A DNA stretch of 64,000 nt from assembly GCF_045679555.1 (NCBI RefSeq), contig NC_092122.1, positions 16,283,565-16,347,564 of the forward strand. Reading direction: 5' to 3'. A model generated the notes under the pieces. It made no database searches. It worked only from the letters and a program-made list of their open reading frames with translations, and had not been told where the DNA came from. Positions 50,923 through 63,143 of this stretch are shown one piece after another (the first letter of the stretch is position 1; each line of letters starts with the position of its first letter). The DNA comes from Salvelinus alpinus. Taxonomy: Eukaryota > Chordata > Actinopteri > Salmoniformes > Salmonidae. A program made the translations under genes and the position numbers.

Positions 50923-52925
50923 ATGGCCGCTCGATTCTCTTTCCCAGAGAAGGACCTCTGTTGCCCTGTGTGCTGTGACATCTTCAGGGACCCTGTGGTC
51001 CTCAAGTGCAGCCACAGTTTCTGTGCAGCCTGCCTGCTGCAGTACTGGTCTGGGAAGGGGTCGGCCCGGGACTGCCCTCTCTGTAGAAGGGAGTTTGTGG
51101 ACAAGCCGGTGGCCAGCCTCACCCTGAAGAACCTGTGTGACTCCTACATCCAGGAGAGTGGCGCGCTTGGGCCTACAGGGGAGCTGTGTGAACCGGGTGA
51201 GCTGTGCTCCCTTCACGGGGAGAGGCTGAAGCTGTTCTGTCTGCAGGACAAGGAGCCCATCTGTGTGGTCTGTCACACCTCCAGGAAACATAAAAACCAC
51301 GAGTGCTGCCCGGTGGGAGAGGCTATAGGCGACATAAAGGTAATCTGGTGTTATGATAGACTGCCCTATAAATATAAATTGAGTTCTCTAGCTAGCATTT
51401 TATGAGTTCAGATGTGAACATGAAGGTAAAGGGGAAAATGCTGTGAGTTTGATCTAATCTGTTTCATGGCTTCTGCAACTGTTTGCCTTTGAAGAACGGA
51501 TATGTTTTGTTGACTATTCTTAGTCCAATTGTCTTTTTAATGTACTTTGTAGGAGGAGATGAAGTCTGTGCTTACTTGTTTGCAAGAGAAGACGGAGGCT
51601 TTTGACAAAATGAAGCAAAACTATGAAAATACAGTGACACACATTCAGGTAGTGTTGGTGGTTGGCCATAGTATGAAATAAATCAAACTCTCTCAAATGT
51701 TAACACACAATCCTAACAAAGGTCTCATTTCAGGTCCAGGCCCGGTTTGTGGCAAAGAGGATTCATGAGGAGTTTGAGACACTCCACCATTTCCTCCAAG
51801 CTGAAGAGGCTGCTAGGCTTGCAGCTCTGAAAAAGGAGGAGGAGAGTAAGAGTGAGATGTTGAGGCAGAGTATGAGGGAGATGGACAGAACCCTGGCCTC
51901 TCTCTCTGACACAATCAGAGCTGTGGAGGAGGAGATGGCTGAGGAGGATACTTTTTTTCTCCAGAAATGCAAGCAGGCAATGAGAAGGTGAGTACATTAT
52001 AACCCCTGGTGGTTTCACTGTCTACAGACCATTACATGATGAGTACTAACTCCTACTTGTTCTGGCTGTATAGTGCTCCGTGCAGCACACTGCAGGACCC
52101 AGATATGGTCTCTGGAGCACTCATCGATGTGGCTAAGTACCTGGGCTCACTTCAATACAAAGTGTGGGAGAAGATGCAAGGGATTGTTAAATACAGTGAG
52201 TACTGAGTACTAACTGCAGAGTGTTGAACATTACTCGGTGTCAAGACTAGTCTATTTCATTACATGATAGACTGAAACCTTAACTTTTTAAGCACTTAAA
52301 GTGCTTCTTAATGTGTTAACACAGCAATTACAGTGGTGAGAACCACTACATCATGGTAACTGGATATACTTTCTCCTCAGCGCCAGTGACTCTGGACCCC
52401 AACACGGCTGCCCCCTGGCTCCTGCTGTCTGATGACCTCAACAGTGTGAGGGACAGCGACGACAAACAGAAGCTTCCAGACAACCCCGAGAGGTTTGACC
52501 CTGACACAGGCGTACTGGGCTCTGAGGGCTTCAGCTCAGGAAAGCATGTCTGGGACGTGGAGGTTGGAGAGAACCGCGCCTGGGTCCTCGGTGTAGCCAA
52601 AGAGTCCATCCAGAGGAAAGACAAGGTCTCCTCCGTACTGAAGAATGGATACCTGTCCGTGTACTTTTACCACAAGATGTACTTTGCAGGGACCTCACCC
52701 CTGACGCGACTCAATCTGAAGAAGAGCCCTCGGAGGATCAGAGTGCAGCTAGACTGGGAGAAGGGGAGAGTGTGCTTCTCTGACCCAGCTGACAACACGC
52801 AGATCTACATTTTCAAACACAACTTTTCTGAGAGGGTCTTCCCCTATTTCTGGGTTGGCTGTAATCAGTGTCCTCTGAGGATTGAGCCATTAGAGGTCTC
52901 AGTGAAATTTGTAGTTCACACCTGA
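50923..52925 (+). CDS. TRIM35/A33-like E3 ubiquitin ligase, copy 3, intact
   Basis: Coding exons 50923-51339, 51553-51648, 51734-51987, 52074-52195 and 52381-52925 join in frame to 477 residues, each with GT/AG borders. The domains are: RING (C14, C17, C29, H31, C34, C37, C51, C54), B-box 2 (C95, H98, C106, D109, C114, C117, H123, H126), a coiled coil at about 140-250, and a C-terminal PRY-SPRY domain with [20 protein letters not shown]. The family attaches ubiquitin, the coiled coil dimerises, and B30.2 recognises targets, usually in the cytoplasm; many fish members are antiviral. The start ATG at 50,923 matches copy 1 in position; an upstream in-frame ATG at 50,845 would add 26 unlikely residues. 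The 231-bp coiled-coil exon and the 23-bp exon, separate in copies 1 and 2, are fused here. The nearest named relatives are from memory. Confidence 0.9.
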
Positions 52926-53117
52926 GAATGTGTTGGCGCATGATGTGTTATGGAATTTTCTGGCTCTAAGGTGTCTTTCTTGATGTTGATTTTATGTCAT
53001 GAGAAACATCTAATGGATAAATAATATTTAAATATCTGCCACTCGTTGCCTTTAAATTAACACTTACATTTGATTTAATGGACACTTGTTGACATTTTAT
53101 TTTATTGTGTAGTATGG

Positions 53118-53158
53118 AATAAAAGTTTAGCTTTCTGTGTGGAATAAAACTAAATAAA
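53118..53158 (+). terminator. Polyadenylation signals of TRIM copy 3
   Basis: AATAAA occurs at 53,118, 53,143 and 53,153, about 200 bases after the stop codon. The cluster is a plausible cleavage and polyadenylation region for the intact TRIM gene. Confidence 0.6.
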
Positions 53159-53784
53159 AATGGAACATCAGACTTGCTGTGGTGATATTTTATTAGAAAA
53201 TATTAAGATAAACTAGTATGTGTGCAGTCGTCATCAATTTCAAATAGTTGGGCTAAACCATTCCTGTAATAACACCGTCAAATGGTATCCCCTGAAATCT
53301 ACAAACGATCCTCCTGTAAGAATATTGTTTGAAGACGACTTCCAGATCTGTTTTAGGCTTAAATATAAATGTCTTATTTAATTACTCACCAATCAATACA
53401 TTTTTTCGAGTAAAACAAAACGTGGACAGATTCATTAAGCCTGAAACACTGCAAGTTAACAGGTAAAAAGTAAGTTCATGTTCTGTTTTTGCATCATGCG
53501 ATGCAAGTCATTTAGCTAGTAAGAAACACGACGAAAAGCATCGGCAACGTCTCAAGCATTCCTATTAATTAGTACCTTTTCATTAAATGTCTACAGGATA
53601 TATCTATAAGCGTTTTTAGGATTCCAGCAAGTTGGATTTTTGTTATGTGATAAGTGTTGCTTTTAAAATGATTTGGCTTTTGTTTAGTCAGAGACTCGGG
53701 ATAGGATTGGGACATGTATTTAGACCTTCATGTACCGTGCTATGCCAACATAAACTGACCATTTATCCTCAAAAGATATTGAAG

Positions 53785-56700
53785 ATGACTGACCTTTCAT
53801 CAATCAAAGGGAAGAAGAGGGGAACTACAACCGTGATCACAGAGGCCTGTCCAAAGTCTCCCAAGGTCACCTTCCTCACTCCTTCTCTACTGCTCATGGA
53901 GGTCCCTTCTGACACCAACACCAGTCTGCCAGTGTGGGACGCCATGCACTCCCAACATGTGGATGTCGTCTGGACTGTGACACCATACAGTGTCAATATC
54001 CGCTTCACTCCTCTCCCCTCCAAGTCAGGGCAGACTACTAGTGCCAGCAATACTCTTATCTGCTCTCCTGGCAAAAGCAGCAACACCACCAGGATCATCC
54101 AGTCGTCGTCAGGCACATCCTCAGCCCTAAGCCAGACCCAAATGATCATCCAACCTCTACCACAACAAATGACCCCAACCAAAATCACCCCCAGTGTGCT
54201 CCTCACCTTTCCTCAAAGCACCCTCTTTCCTCAACCTGGAGCAATCACCATCTCACCTCACAAGCCCCAAAACATGACACCGGGCCCAGTCAAAACCACC
54301 TCTCTCATCCTCCCCCTGCCTGTCATCATCACCCAGCCACAGCCTGTCCACCAGCCTACCACCCCAGCCCAAACACAAGCCCAAGCCGCTAGCACTAATC
54401 AGCCCCCTGGTCCATCTAAGACAGCAGTCAGTCTGACCTTCCACACAAACACCTCCGGCGACATCCAGATCTGCGACCACTTTCTCACTTACTTCTGCAG
54501 GACGGGGAGCAACTGCAAGCAGCACCACACGCCATACCCCTTCCACTGGCAGCTGTGGTGCGTCAACAGTCACCAGTGGGTAGACTTCACCCCGCGCGCC
54601 CTGGTTAATCTAGAGAGGGCCTACTGCAATGTCAACCGGGAGGAGATTGGAGTCAAGGAAGGGTGAGTAGTACAGGTAGTAGATGTTATCCATAAAACAC
54701 TCCATCAGTCCTAAAAATCTGTGATTTCCATGCTTGTCCCTCATAGCTCCATAAGTACTGCTGAATTTTAATCACACAATAGTTTATCAATGTATAAAAT
54801 ATTGCACATTTACAGAGTAAATGAAGAAGAAAAATACAGGAACTAAGACACCCACACACAGGAAGTGCCAGAGATGACATCAAGGATTTGATACCGGTCT
54901 TTTTAACGTAGCGCTACTTGCTACCACACCATAACTCTTAATGGGTTTTTTCTATGATTAGAGCTGGGAATTGGCAGGTACCTCACGATGCGATACTTAG
55001 GTGCCAATATGATATGTATTGCGTTTAGATACTGTGATTCCAAGCATATTGCTCACGATGTCTGCTCTAGAGGGACAAGAGAAAGCCATGAGAGAACAAG
55101 TTCTGACCAGCCGTGAAAATAAAAGTGCTAAAAAAAATGGTCTCCCTTTTTAAAAAGAAGATGGAGAACTATGAAGGAAAAATATTGAAATGTTGGTGCA
55201 GTTACAGTGCCTTCAGAAAGTATTCATTGACTTATTCCACATTTTGTTGTGTTACAGCCTGAATTCAAAATGGATTAAATTGATATTTTTTCTCACCCAT
55301 CTACACACAATACCCCATAATGACAAAAAGTGAAAACATGTTTTGAGACATTTTTGCACATGAAAAACAGAAATATCTCATTTACATAAGTATTCACATA
55401 AGAGTCAATACATGTTAGAGTCATCTTTGGCAGCAAATTACAGCTGTGAGTCTTTCTGGACACATCTTTAAGAGCTTTGCACACCTGGATTGTACAATAT
55501 TTGCACTTTGTTTTTTTTATTCTTCAAGCTCCGTCAAGTTGGTTGTTGATCATTGCTAGACAGCCATTTTCAAGTCTTGCCATAGATTTTCAAGCCTATT
55601 TAAGGCAAAACTGTAACTATGTCACTCAGGAACATTCAATGTCGTCTTGGTCAGCAACTCCAGTTTATATTTGGCCTTGTGTTTTAGGTTATTGTCCTGC
55701 TGAATGGTGAATTTGTCTCCCAGTGTCTGTTGGAAAGCAGACAGAACCAGGTTTTCGTCTAGGATTTTGCCTGTGCTTAGCTCTATTCCATTTTTTTTTT
55801 ATCCCCAAAAACTCCCTAGACATTGCTGATGACAAGCATACCCATAACATGATGCAGCCACCACCATGCTTGAAAAATATGAAGAGTGATGTGTTGTTTT
55901 GGATTTGCCTGAAACATAATCCTTTGTATTCAGGACGTAAAGTTAATTTCTTTTAGAGGTCGACCGATTAATCGGAATGGCCGATTAATCGGGGCCGATT
56001 TCAAGTTTTCATAACAATCGGAAATCGGTATTTTTGGGCGCCGATTTTTTTTTTTTACTGACTCAAGACATTTCAGCCTTTCATTTTTGTTTAATTTATA
56101 AAACATAATTCCACTTTGACATTATGGGGTATTATGTGTAGACCAGTGATACAAAATATAAATTTATACATTTTGAATTCAGGCTGTAACATAACAAAAT
56201 GTGGAAAAAGTCAAGGGGTGTGAATAGACTGCTGAAGGCACTGTATATCGTCACAAAGTTATATCCCGATATGTAACTGTATCTAATTCCCCCCCATCAC
56301 TAGTACGGATATGTTCACTCTGCACTTTGACACCATGACGTTGAAGGACGGGGATAAATACGACCGGGTCAGAAGACTCCAGAACACCACAGACCCAACC
56401 AAGAACCCTCACCTCTACACCAGGAGGTGCTTCTTCTGGTGGAATAACCTCAGCTGGACAAAGTACAAAGGCGTGAGTGCTTCAAACCCCTCTCTCATAA
56501 CCTCAGATTTTTAATGAACTTTCGCTATGGCGGACTGCGTTTTGTTCATTACAAAAGATAATTCCCTCACAAATGGTTACCTCTGTTTCATGTTGTGCTA
56601 TGTAGGCTTTGACTTACCGGGTTGTCTTGTTAAGGATGTGTCCAAGATCCTTCTGGACAAGATGGATGCTGGGGAGCTGGAGTGTCGTTTCCACATCTTA

Positions 56701-59594
56701 GCGGTGGAATACAAGGTGGACTTCACCATTATGATCCAGACCAACGTCACCACAGGGTTTCAGCGGGCCATCCGACTCAGACCCTTCTACCGCTCCCTTA
56801 AGTCTCTGAGAGCACATTTGAGGTACGTATCCATGTTTTGTTTTAACCTTGAGCTGGTTGATTGGTTCAGTTACCTTACTTTCTAGGCTCTTTTGAACTG
56901 TGTTCAATTATCTTAAATCTAATTTACATACACTTGTTTGTTATACACTACATGGCTACAAAAGTATGTGGACACATACTCGTCGAATCTCTCATTCCAA
57001 AATCATAGGTATTAAAATGGAGTTGGTCCCCCCTTTGCTGCTATAACAGCCTCCACTCTTCTGGGAAGGCTTTCTACTAGATGTTGGAACATTGCTGCGG
57101 GGACTTGCTTCCATTCAGCCACAAAAGCTTTAGTGAGGTCAGGCTCTGATGTTGGGCGATTAGGCCTGACTCGCAGTCAATATTCCAATTCATCCCAAAG
57201 GTGTTCGATTGGGTTGAGGTCAGGGCTCTGTGCAGGCCAGTCAAGTTCTTTCACACCGATCTCGACAAACCCTTTCTGTATGGACCTCGCTTTGTGCACG
57301 GAGGCATTGTTATGCTGAAACAGAAAAGGGCCTTCCCCAAACTATTGCCGCAAAGTTGGAAGCACAGAATCGTCCAGAATGTCATTGTATGCTGTAGCGT
57401 TAAGATTTCCCTTATTCCCAAATTAAGGGGCCTAGCCCAAACCATGAAAAACAGCCCCAGACCATTATTCCTCCTCTACAAAACTAGTTGGCACTATGCA
57501 TTTGGGCAGATAGTGCTCTCTTGGCATTCAACAAACCCAGATTCGTCCTTCAGACTGTCAGATAGTGAAGCGTGATTCATCACTCCAGAAAACACGTTTT
57601 TCCACTGCTCCAGAGTCCAATGGCGGCGAGCTTTACACCACTCTAGTCAACGCTTGGCATTGCGCATGGTGATCTTAGGCTTGTGTGTGGCTGCTCGGCC
57701 ATGGAAAGCCATTTTGTGAAGCTCCAGACAAACAGTTCTTGTGCTGACGTTGCTTCCAGAGGCAGTTTGGAACTTGGTAGTAAGTGTTGCAACCGAGGAC
57801 AGACGATTTTTACGCGCTTCAGCACCCGGTGGTCCCGTTTTGTGATCTTCTGTGGCCAACCACTTCGCTGAGCTGTTGTTGGTCCTAGAACTTTCCACTT
57901 CACAATAACAGCAGTTACAGTTGACTGGGGCAGCTCTAGCAGGGCAGAAATTTGACAAACTGACTTGTTGGAAAGGTAGCATCTTATGACAGTGCGACGT
58001 TGAAAGTCACTCAGCTATTCAGTACGGGCCATTCTACTGCTTATGTTTGTCAATGGAGATTGCAAAATGTTATACACCTGTCAGCAACGGGTGTCGCTGA
58101 AATAGCCGAATCCAAAGGGGTGTCCACATACTTTTGGTCATGTAGTGTAACTCATAATTGGGGCCAGGAGAAATTCTCCACTCTTTTTCAAACCAGTAGT
58201 TCTGTCCAACAGCACCAAAAGGTTGATAGTGTCATCTCAAGCCACCTGTTGGCATTTAGACCCTAAAGGGGACGCACCTGTGTGGGAGGGGCTCGAAAGA
58301 TACTCCTGACCTGTAAAATGACTAACCACGACTAACCATGTGTTCATTATGTTGAAATGTGTTTGAAAGAGGCTGTAGTGTCACCAGTAATATGATTGAT
58401 TGAACAGCAGGTTAATGTCATAGGTCAGGTGGTAGAGAATTTCTCAGGGTCCTACTCATAATGCTGGAATCACACCATATTAGTACTAGTTCATCAATAA
58501 TAACATCAACTACATTCACGAAAACAATCATCTACTTGTCTTGCATAGGACAGGTATCCTGCTGGATGGTCTGGCCGGCACATCCACCGAGCCTTCCCCG
58601 GCCAACTTCAGTGTAGACCCCCTGGGGAAGTTCAGCACCTGGTACCCCCCAGTGTGGACCCCTAGCTCTGCCCCAGACCAGGACTACAGCATGGTGGATG
58701 TGCCTGCCAACACCCAGGCCTTCCAGAAGGTCCACCGCCTGTTCCACAAGACCCTGTCAGAGACCCGGGTGGAGATAGTCAGCCTCCACCAGATCCAGAA
58801 TGTTCTCCACTGGGACAAGTTCCAAAGGTGTGGATGGGGACTCTCTGGTCCTCTTTGATATGTTTTCTATCCTTATGAGAATAGCCATTAATTGTCCTCA
58901 TGTACTGTGTATATGACCGTCATGTGGGAATGGGATAAAGGATAGGGAAAAGGTAGATAACATGGTGCGACATTACATCACACAACAGATCGATATAATT
59001 GTATTGATCAGGGTTATCCAACGAGATGAAGGCTTTTTATTCTCCTGCTCCATTTGACCATGAATAAATGTAATGCTGATAAAAAGCTATTGAATTGAAT
59101 TTAAGATGAATTCATACTTTAGGTGGCATTGTTTGTGTTGTAGGTACAAGGAGCACATGCTGAAGCGCGGTGACACCAAGGAAGACGGGGCTCTGGAGAG
59201 GCACCTGTTCCACGGGACTGTCGGGGACTTCATTGAGGACATCTGCCACAACAACTTTGACCCGCGCGTCTCGGGAGTCAACGGGTTCGTGTATGGCTAC
59301 GGCTCCTACTTCGCCCGCGACGCCTCCTACTCCAACACATTCGCTGCGGTGTCACCTGACGCTGGGGTGCGTCACATGTTCCTGGCCAAGGTGCTGGTAG
59401 GAAAGGTGAGCGTGGGCAAGTGCAAATACCGCCGGCCGCCACCCGTCAGATCCACGAAGGATTACAACCTGTACGACACCTGTGTGGACCAACTGGTCAA
59501 CCCCACCATCTTTGTAGTTTTTGATCGGTGCCAGTGCTACCCCTACTACCTGATCAAATACAAAGAACTGCTAGTGGTGGACGTCAATGAGTAG
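53785..59594 (+). CDS. tiparp: TIPARP (PARP7) mono-ADP-ribosyltransferase
   Basis: Coding exons 53785-54662, 56304-56472, 56635-56822, 58549-58827 and 59144-59594 join in frame to 654 residues, against 657 in human TIPARP. The protein transfers single ADP-ribose units from NAD+ to proteins; in mammals it is induced by the aryl hydrocarbon receptor and represses it, and dampens type I interferon signalling. Visible features are a proline/threonine-rich N-terminus, a CCCH zinc finger (C230, C238, C244, H248), a WWE region (about 250-400) and a PARP catalytic domain. Catalytic H528 (HLFHGT), Y560 (GYGSYFARD) and I627 (PTIFVVF) form the H-Y-I triad typical of mono-transferases; each lies four residues before its human counterpart as I recall it. 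The start at 53,785 (MTDLSSIKGKKRG) is chosen because the upstream 51 in-frame codons look like 5' leader. The third exon's acceptor is ambiguous (56,634 or 56,605). Tc1 elements sit in introns 1 and 3. Confidence 0.93.
54663..55202 (+). other. First part of tiparp intron 1
   Basis: The intron starts with the strong donor GTGAGT at 54,663. I see no exon or element before the Tc1 copy at 55,203. Confidence 0.6.
55203..56245 (-). mobile_element. Decayed Tc1-like transposon in tiparp intron 1
   Basis: The ends are TACAGTGCCTTCAGAAAGTA and a mirrored right end GAAGGCACTGTA, flanking degraded sequence that still aligns with Tc1 phrases such as ATAACATGATGCAGCCACCA and TTGTCCTGCTGAATGGTGAA. The transposase, on the - strand, is shredded by stops and length changes. 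The element is about 1.04 kb because the C-proximal half of the gene was lost and a 100-bp repeat is nested inside. Confidence 0.87.
55957..56058. mobile_element. Fragment of another repeat nested in the Tc1 copy
   Basis: About 100 bp starting at GAGGTCGACCGATTAATCGG and ending in a T run interrupts the Tc1 sequence. The GACCGATTAATCGGAATGG phrase and its mirrored CCGATTAATCGG repeats match a common salmonid dispersed repeat known from memory. Boundaries are approximate. Confidence 0.55.
56944..58149 (-). mobile_element. Full-length but inactive Tc1-like transposon in tiparp intron 3
   Basis: The left end TACACTACATGGCTACAAAA and right end CTTTTGGTCATGTAGTGTA are inverted repeats with TA at each side; total length is 1,206 bp. 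The - strand carries pieces of a Tc1 transposase (for example in 57,647-57,982), but no single long frame survives. The size and both ends show it inserted whole, and later changes disabled it. Confidence 0.88.
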
Positions 59595-60039
59595 GTTTGC
59601 CCTGGGAGAGCTAGTGTTGCTGCCTGTGACGGTAACTGTTGTTCACTGGATGTTCATTCCACACCAGACCGTACTGCAGCACCTTGCATTAAGGTGAAAG
59701 ACAGCATTAAGAATAGATCAGTCAAAACTGTATCAAACAAAATGTTTGTGTATCCAGTCCAAAGGATAATGTTCAAAGCCTTCCAAAGACTTGGAATGTT
59801 TTTAGAATAGATATGTGTTTTATGAAGTTTTACAATTACCGTTTTTACAGTAAGTTTCTACAACGTCCCATTTTAAAATGGAATTCTAAATGTAACACTA
59901 AAACAAGTTTGATATATTTTCTAAATGTTTTAATAATCGAAGCAATTGTAACACTTGATAATGTAGAAAGAAGAAATTATAAATTCTAGATGTTGCTTTC
60001 AAAAAGGTTCTTAATCAACTGTAAAGTTATGTTATTGAA

Positions 60040-60045
60040 AATAAA
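60040..60045 (+). terminator. Polyadenylation signal of tiparp
   Basis: AATAAA lies 446 bases after the tiparp stop codon, at the end of an AT-rich 3' untranslated stretch (59,595-60,060). Confidence 0.6.
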
Positions 60046-60258
60046 TGGGTTTACTGAATACATCAGGGGCAGTCGGTTCCGTTTATGATTAGGGAGGACG
60101 ATATTTCTATTACAGAATATTGGATGACTGTCATTCATATTCCATTCACCCAGTTTAATGTAACATCGATAGGTTTAGGCTACTACATGATACTAACATT
60201 TTCCCTGTACCCATCATGAGGTTGCTACAACCTAGCCTACAAATGAAAGTTTATAATG

Positions 60259-60819
60259 TACAGTGCTGTGAAAAAGTATTTGCCCCCTTTCTATTTTTGC
60301 GTATTTTTGATACTGAATGTTATCAGCTCTTCAACCAAAACCTAATATTAGATAAAAAGCTAAAATAAATTGCTAAAAGGCAACAAATTAGAAGTTTTGG
60401 AATGGCCTAGTCAAAGTCCAGACCTAATCACAACTGAGATGTTGAGGCAGGACATGAAACGAGCAGTTCATGCTTGAAAACACATAAATGTCAGAGTTAC
60501 AGCAGTTCTGCATGCAAGATTCCAAAATTCCTCCACAGTGACGTGAGAGACTGATCAACAACTACAGGAAGCGTTTGGTTGGAGTCATTGCAGCTAACTG
60601 GCACAACCAGTAATTGAGCTTAAGGGGGCACTTACTTTTTCCCACAGGGGCATTGGGTGTTGCATAACTTTGTTTATGAAATAAATTCGATACGTATGTA
60701 ATTTGTTCACTCAGGTTCCCTTTATCTAATTTTAGGTTTTGGTTGAAGATCTGATAACATTTAGTATGCAAAAGTAGAGAAAATTAGAAAGGGGGCAAAT
60801 CATTTTTCACAGCACTGTA
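60259..60819 (+). mobile_element. Internally deleted Tc1-like element downstream of tiparp
   Basis: The ends TACAGTGCTGTGAAAAAGTA and CATTTTTCACAGCACTGTA are inverted repeats at TA sites. The 561-bp copy keeps only the C-terminal part of the transposase region, visible as a GGAATGGCCTAGTCAAAGTC phrase (EWPSQSPDL motif) on the + strand. It is a deletion derivative. Confidence 0.87.
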
Positions 60820-63143
60820 GGTCCAAATAAATGTTTTTTACTGAATACATGAATTACTCAAGCTTACAAGGGGAGTCTTGTTCACTTTACAATATCTTGA
60901 ATTTATTCTATTTACAGTCATATTTCTGAAATTCAATCCCCCAAAAATTGTCAGAAAGTTAAGTTATGAATGGCATGCATTTCCCCATAAGTATCTTGTA
61001 GTAAAACGTTATATTTCTCGCTTTAATATATTTTGTAAAAACAAACACTTTCCCTCTTTCAAACAGTACATCTTGTGAATTAACTTTGTTTCCCGACACT
61101 GTCACACATAATCAGTGTTTGTCTTGTTTGGACAGGAATCAAATGCATCCTGCAGGTTACCCAGGAATGTTCCTAATCCTCCAAGAACAAGAATCACAGT
61201 ACTGTACAGAATCATCTCTATAGCACATCCATCCAGCTGAAACTTTAATCAAGGGGGACTTCTTCATGGTGCAAAATAGTTTAAACCTGTGCAAAAAATA
61301 CTGTAAAAGTAATAATCTGGCATTGTGATGTAATTTGAAACTTTTCTTCAGCAATGAGCATTGTGAAAAAGGCCACTATTTATGCATTTTTCAGTGTACT
61401 TAAAACTCTACTTAAATAACTTTCTATGCTCACCTTTTTATTTATTTTTGCACAGATTTGAACTATTTTGCACCTTAAATGTCGCCCCAAAAGTAATTTC
61501 CCACTGGGCACAGACGTCAGTTCAACGTCTAGTTTTGATTTACATTTGGTTGAGTTGTCAACCAACGTGAAATCAACCAAACATTTGACCCAGCCATTGG
61601 ATTTAAAAGTTGGGTTAAAAAAAAGACGCAATTCCTTTTTGCAAATCCAATCAGTGTTCCACGTTGATTCAAAGTCATCACCTCAAATGTTGGGGTTGAA
61701 ATGACGTGGAAACTACGTTGATCCAACCAGTTCTTGCCCAGTGGGTTATCAATGACTTCATGGTACAGTACAAGTGTAGTCTGCTGAACAGAGTAGCACT
61801 TCCAGTAACAGTACATATATAATGTAGTGTTATTATCCAATCTGGTGTCATTTTAAATGGGTAGATAAATTTGGCATATAATGTAGACTGAGTACAGGGT
61901 GACTTGGAAACCAAACGGAATATTCCTCTATTGTTTGGATTCCAGGCTAACTCTTTTGTATTCCACACATTGAAATGACATTTAGGACTGACATTTCATG
62001 ATATTTGACAATGAGCCGTATGTCCAAACATTAAGACATATCTTATATAAAACTATAATAAAATCCTTTAATCGTGCTTGCTGGGCAACTCTATTGACTT
62101 TCCCGTGAGGTTTTAACTTGACATGGGGCTAAAACATCACAAAATGACATGTACAAAGGAATTGCAGTAAGAAATGTTCCGTTCCAAACTCCTCAGAATG
62201 CTACTGAGATACTTTTACTAACGTGTGTTTTTAAAACAAAAAACAGATGAGGACACATTGGATGGATACGCAGGCAAATAAATGTGATTACGAGAAATTC
62301 ATCTTCAAGAGGAAGAAAATAAAAAAGGGTTGAAATAGTTTAACGTTAGAGTTATTGAACATCTTGATGCTGCAAAAAAAGAATCGCACAACAGTGATTG
62401 TGGAAGGCAACAGAATGTCAAATGGAGTAAAATGACACTTGGAATCAACATTAAAGGCAACTTTAAAAGCATCTGCTAAAAACTCATAAGTTCATCAGAC
62501 ATGTGTTGAGGCCTATAAAACATTAAAATCTGAAATAAATCAAAGACACCATCTCCTGTGACCTGGTCTAGTCTGTGTTAGAAGTCCTGTCCCTAACAGG
62601 AAGTGCCCATGACACTTTGGGCTATGATGCTTGGTGTCCTTTTTCCCTTTCAATCAATTTCAATACACATAAAATCACCAATATACAACAGCTAACGCAA
62701 CAAAAAGCAATACAAACTAATTGAAACAGAACTACAGAGATAAATACAAATAAAAACAAAGGTGCCTTGATGATTTGACAAGTTTCCCTTTGTGGATGGT
62801 AATTTCATTTTTCTGCCGATAAGGAAAATCCTATATTCTCCGCCCAAATCTACTTGCTTTTGTCCTCTCACACACCCACTCTCTTCATCCGCTCTCCAAG
62901 TCAGCATGATTCGAGTGCCATGATTGGATGTACCACGAAGGGGTGAGAGGTCATAGTTCATGATTATTTCCATAGTGGCAGACTGCTGGTGAGCTGACTG
63001 CTGACTGTACAAGGAAGGTGCTGAATCCTGTGACGGTGAGGTTGAGGGGCGGTGTTGTGGAGTTGGCGTTGTTTTGGAGGGGCAGGGAGTGGGTTGAAAG
63101 GGCCATGGAGGGAATGGCGAGTTAGGAGTCGTGATGGAGTTGG
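60820..63143. other. Spacer and likely 3' untranslated region of the tubby-family gene
   Basis: This is AT-rich non-coding DNA between the convergent tiparp and tubby-family genes. Part of it, next to 63,143, should be the 3' untranslated region of the - strand gene. One MITE lies at 61,500-61,745. Frames of up to 151 codons lack domains. Confidence 0.55.
61500..61745. mobile_element. MITE with CCCACTGGGCA ends
   Basis: A 246-bp repeat starts CCCACTGGGCACAGACGTCA and ends TTGCCCAGTGGG, so its termini are inverted repeats of about 11 bp. The interior has mirrored phrases such as ACGTTGATTC and AACTACGTTGATCC. This is a widespread teleost element without protein coding capacity. Confidence 0.82.

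Noticed and set aside
53632-53784. Upstream start for tiparp at 53,632
   Set aside because: The extra 51 codons look like leader sequence, and the start at 53,785 gives a length close to human TIPARP.
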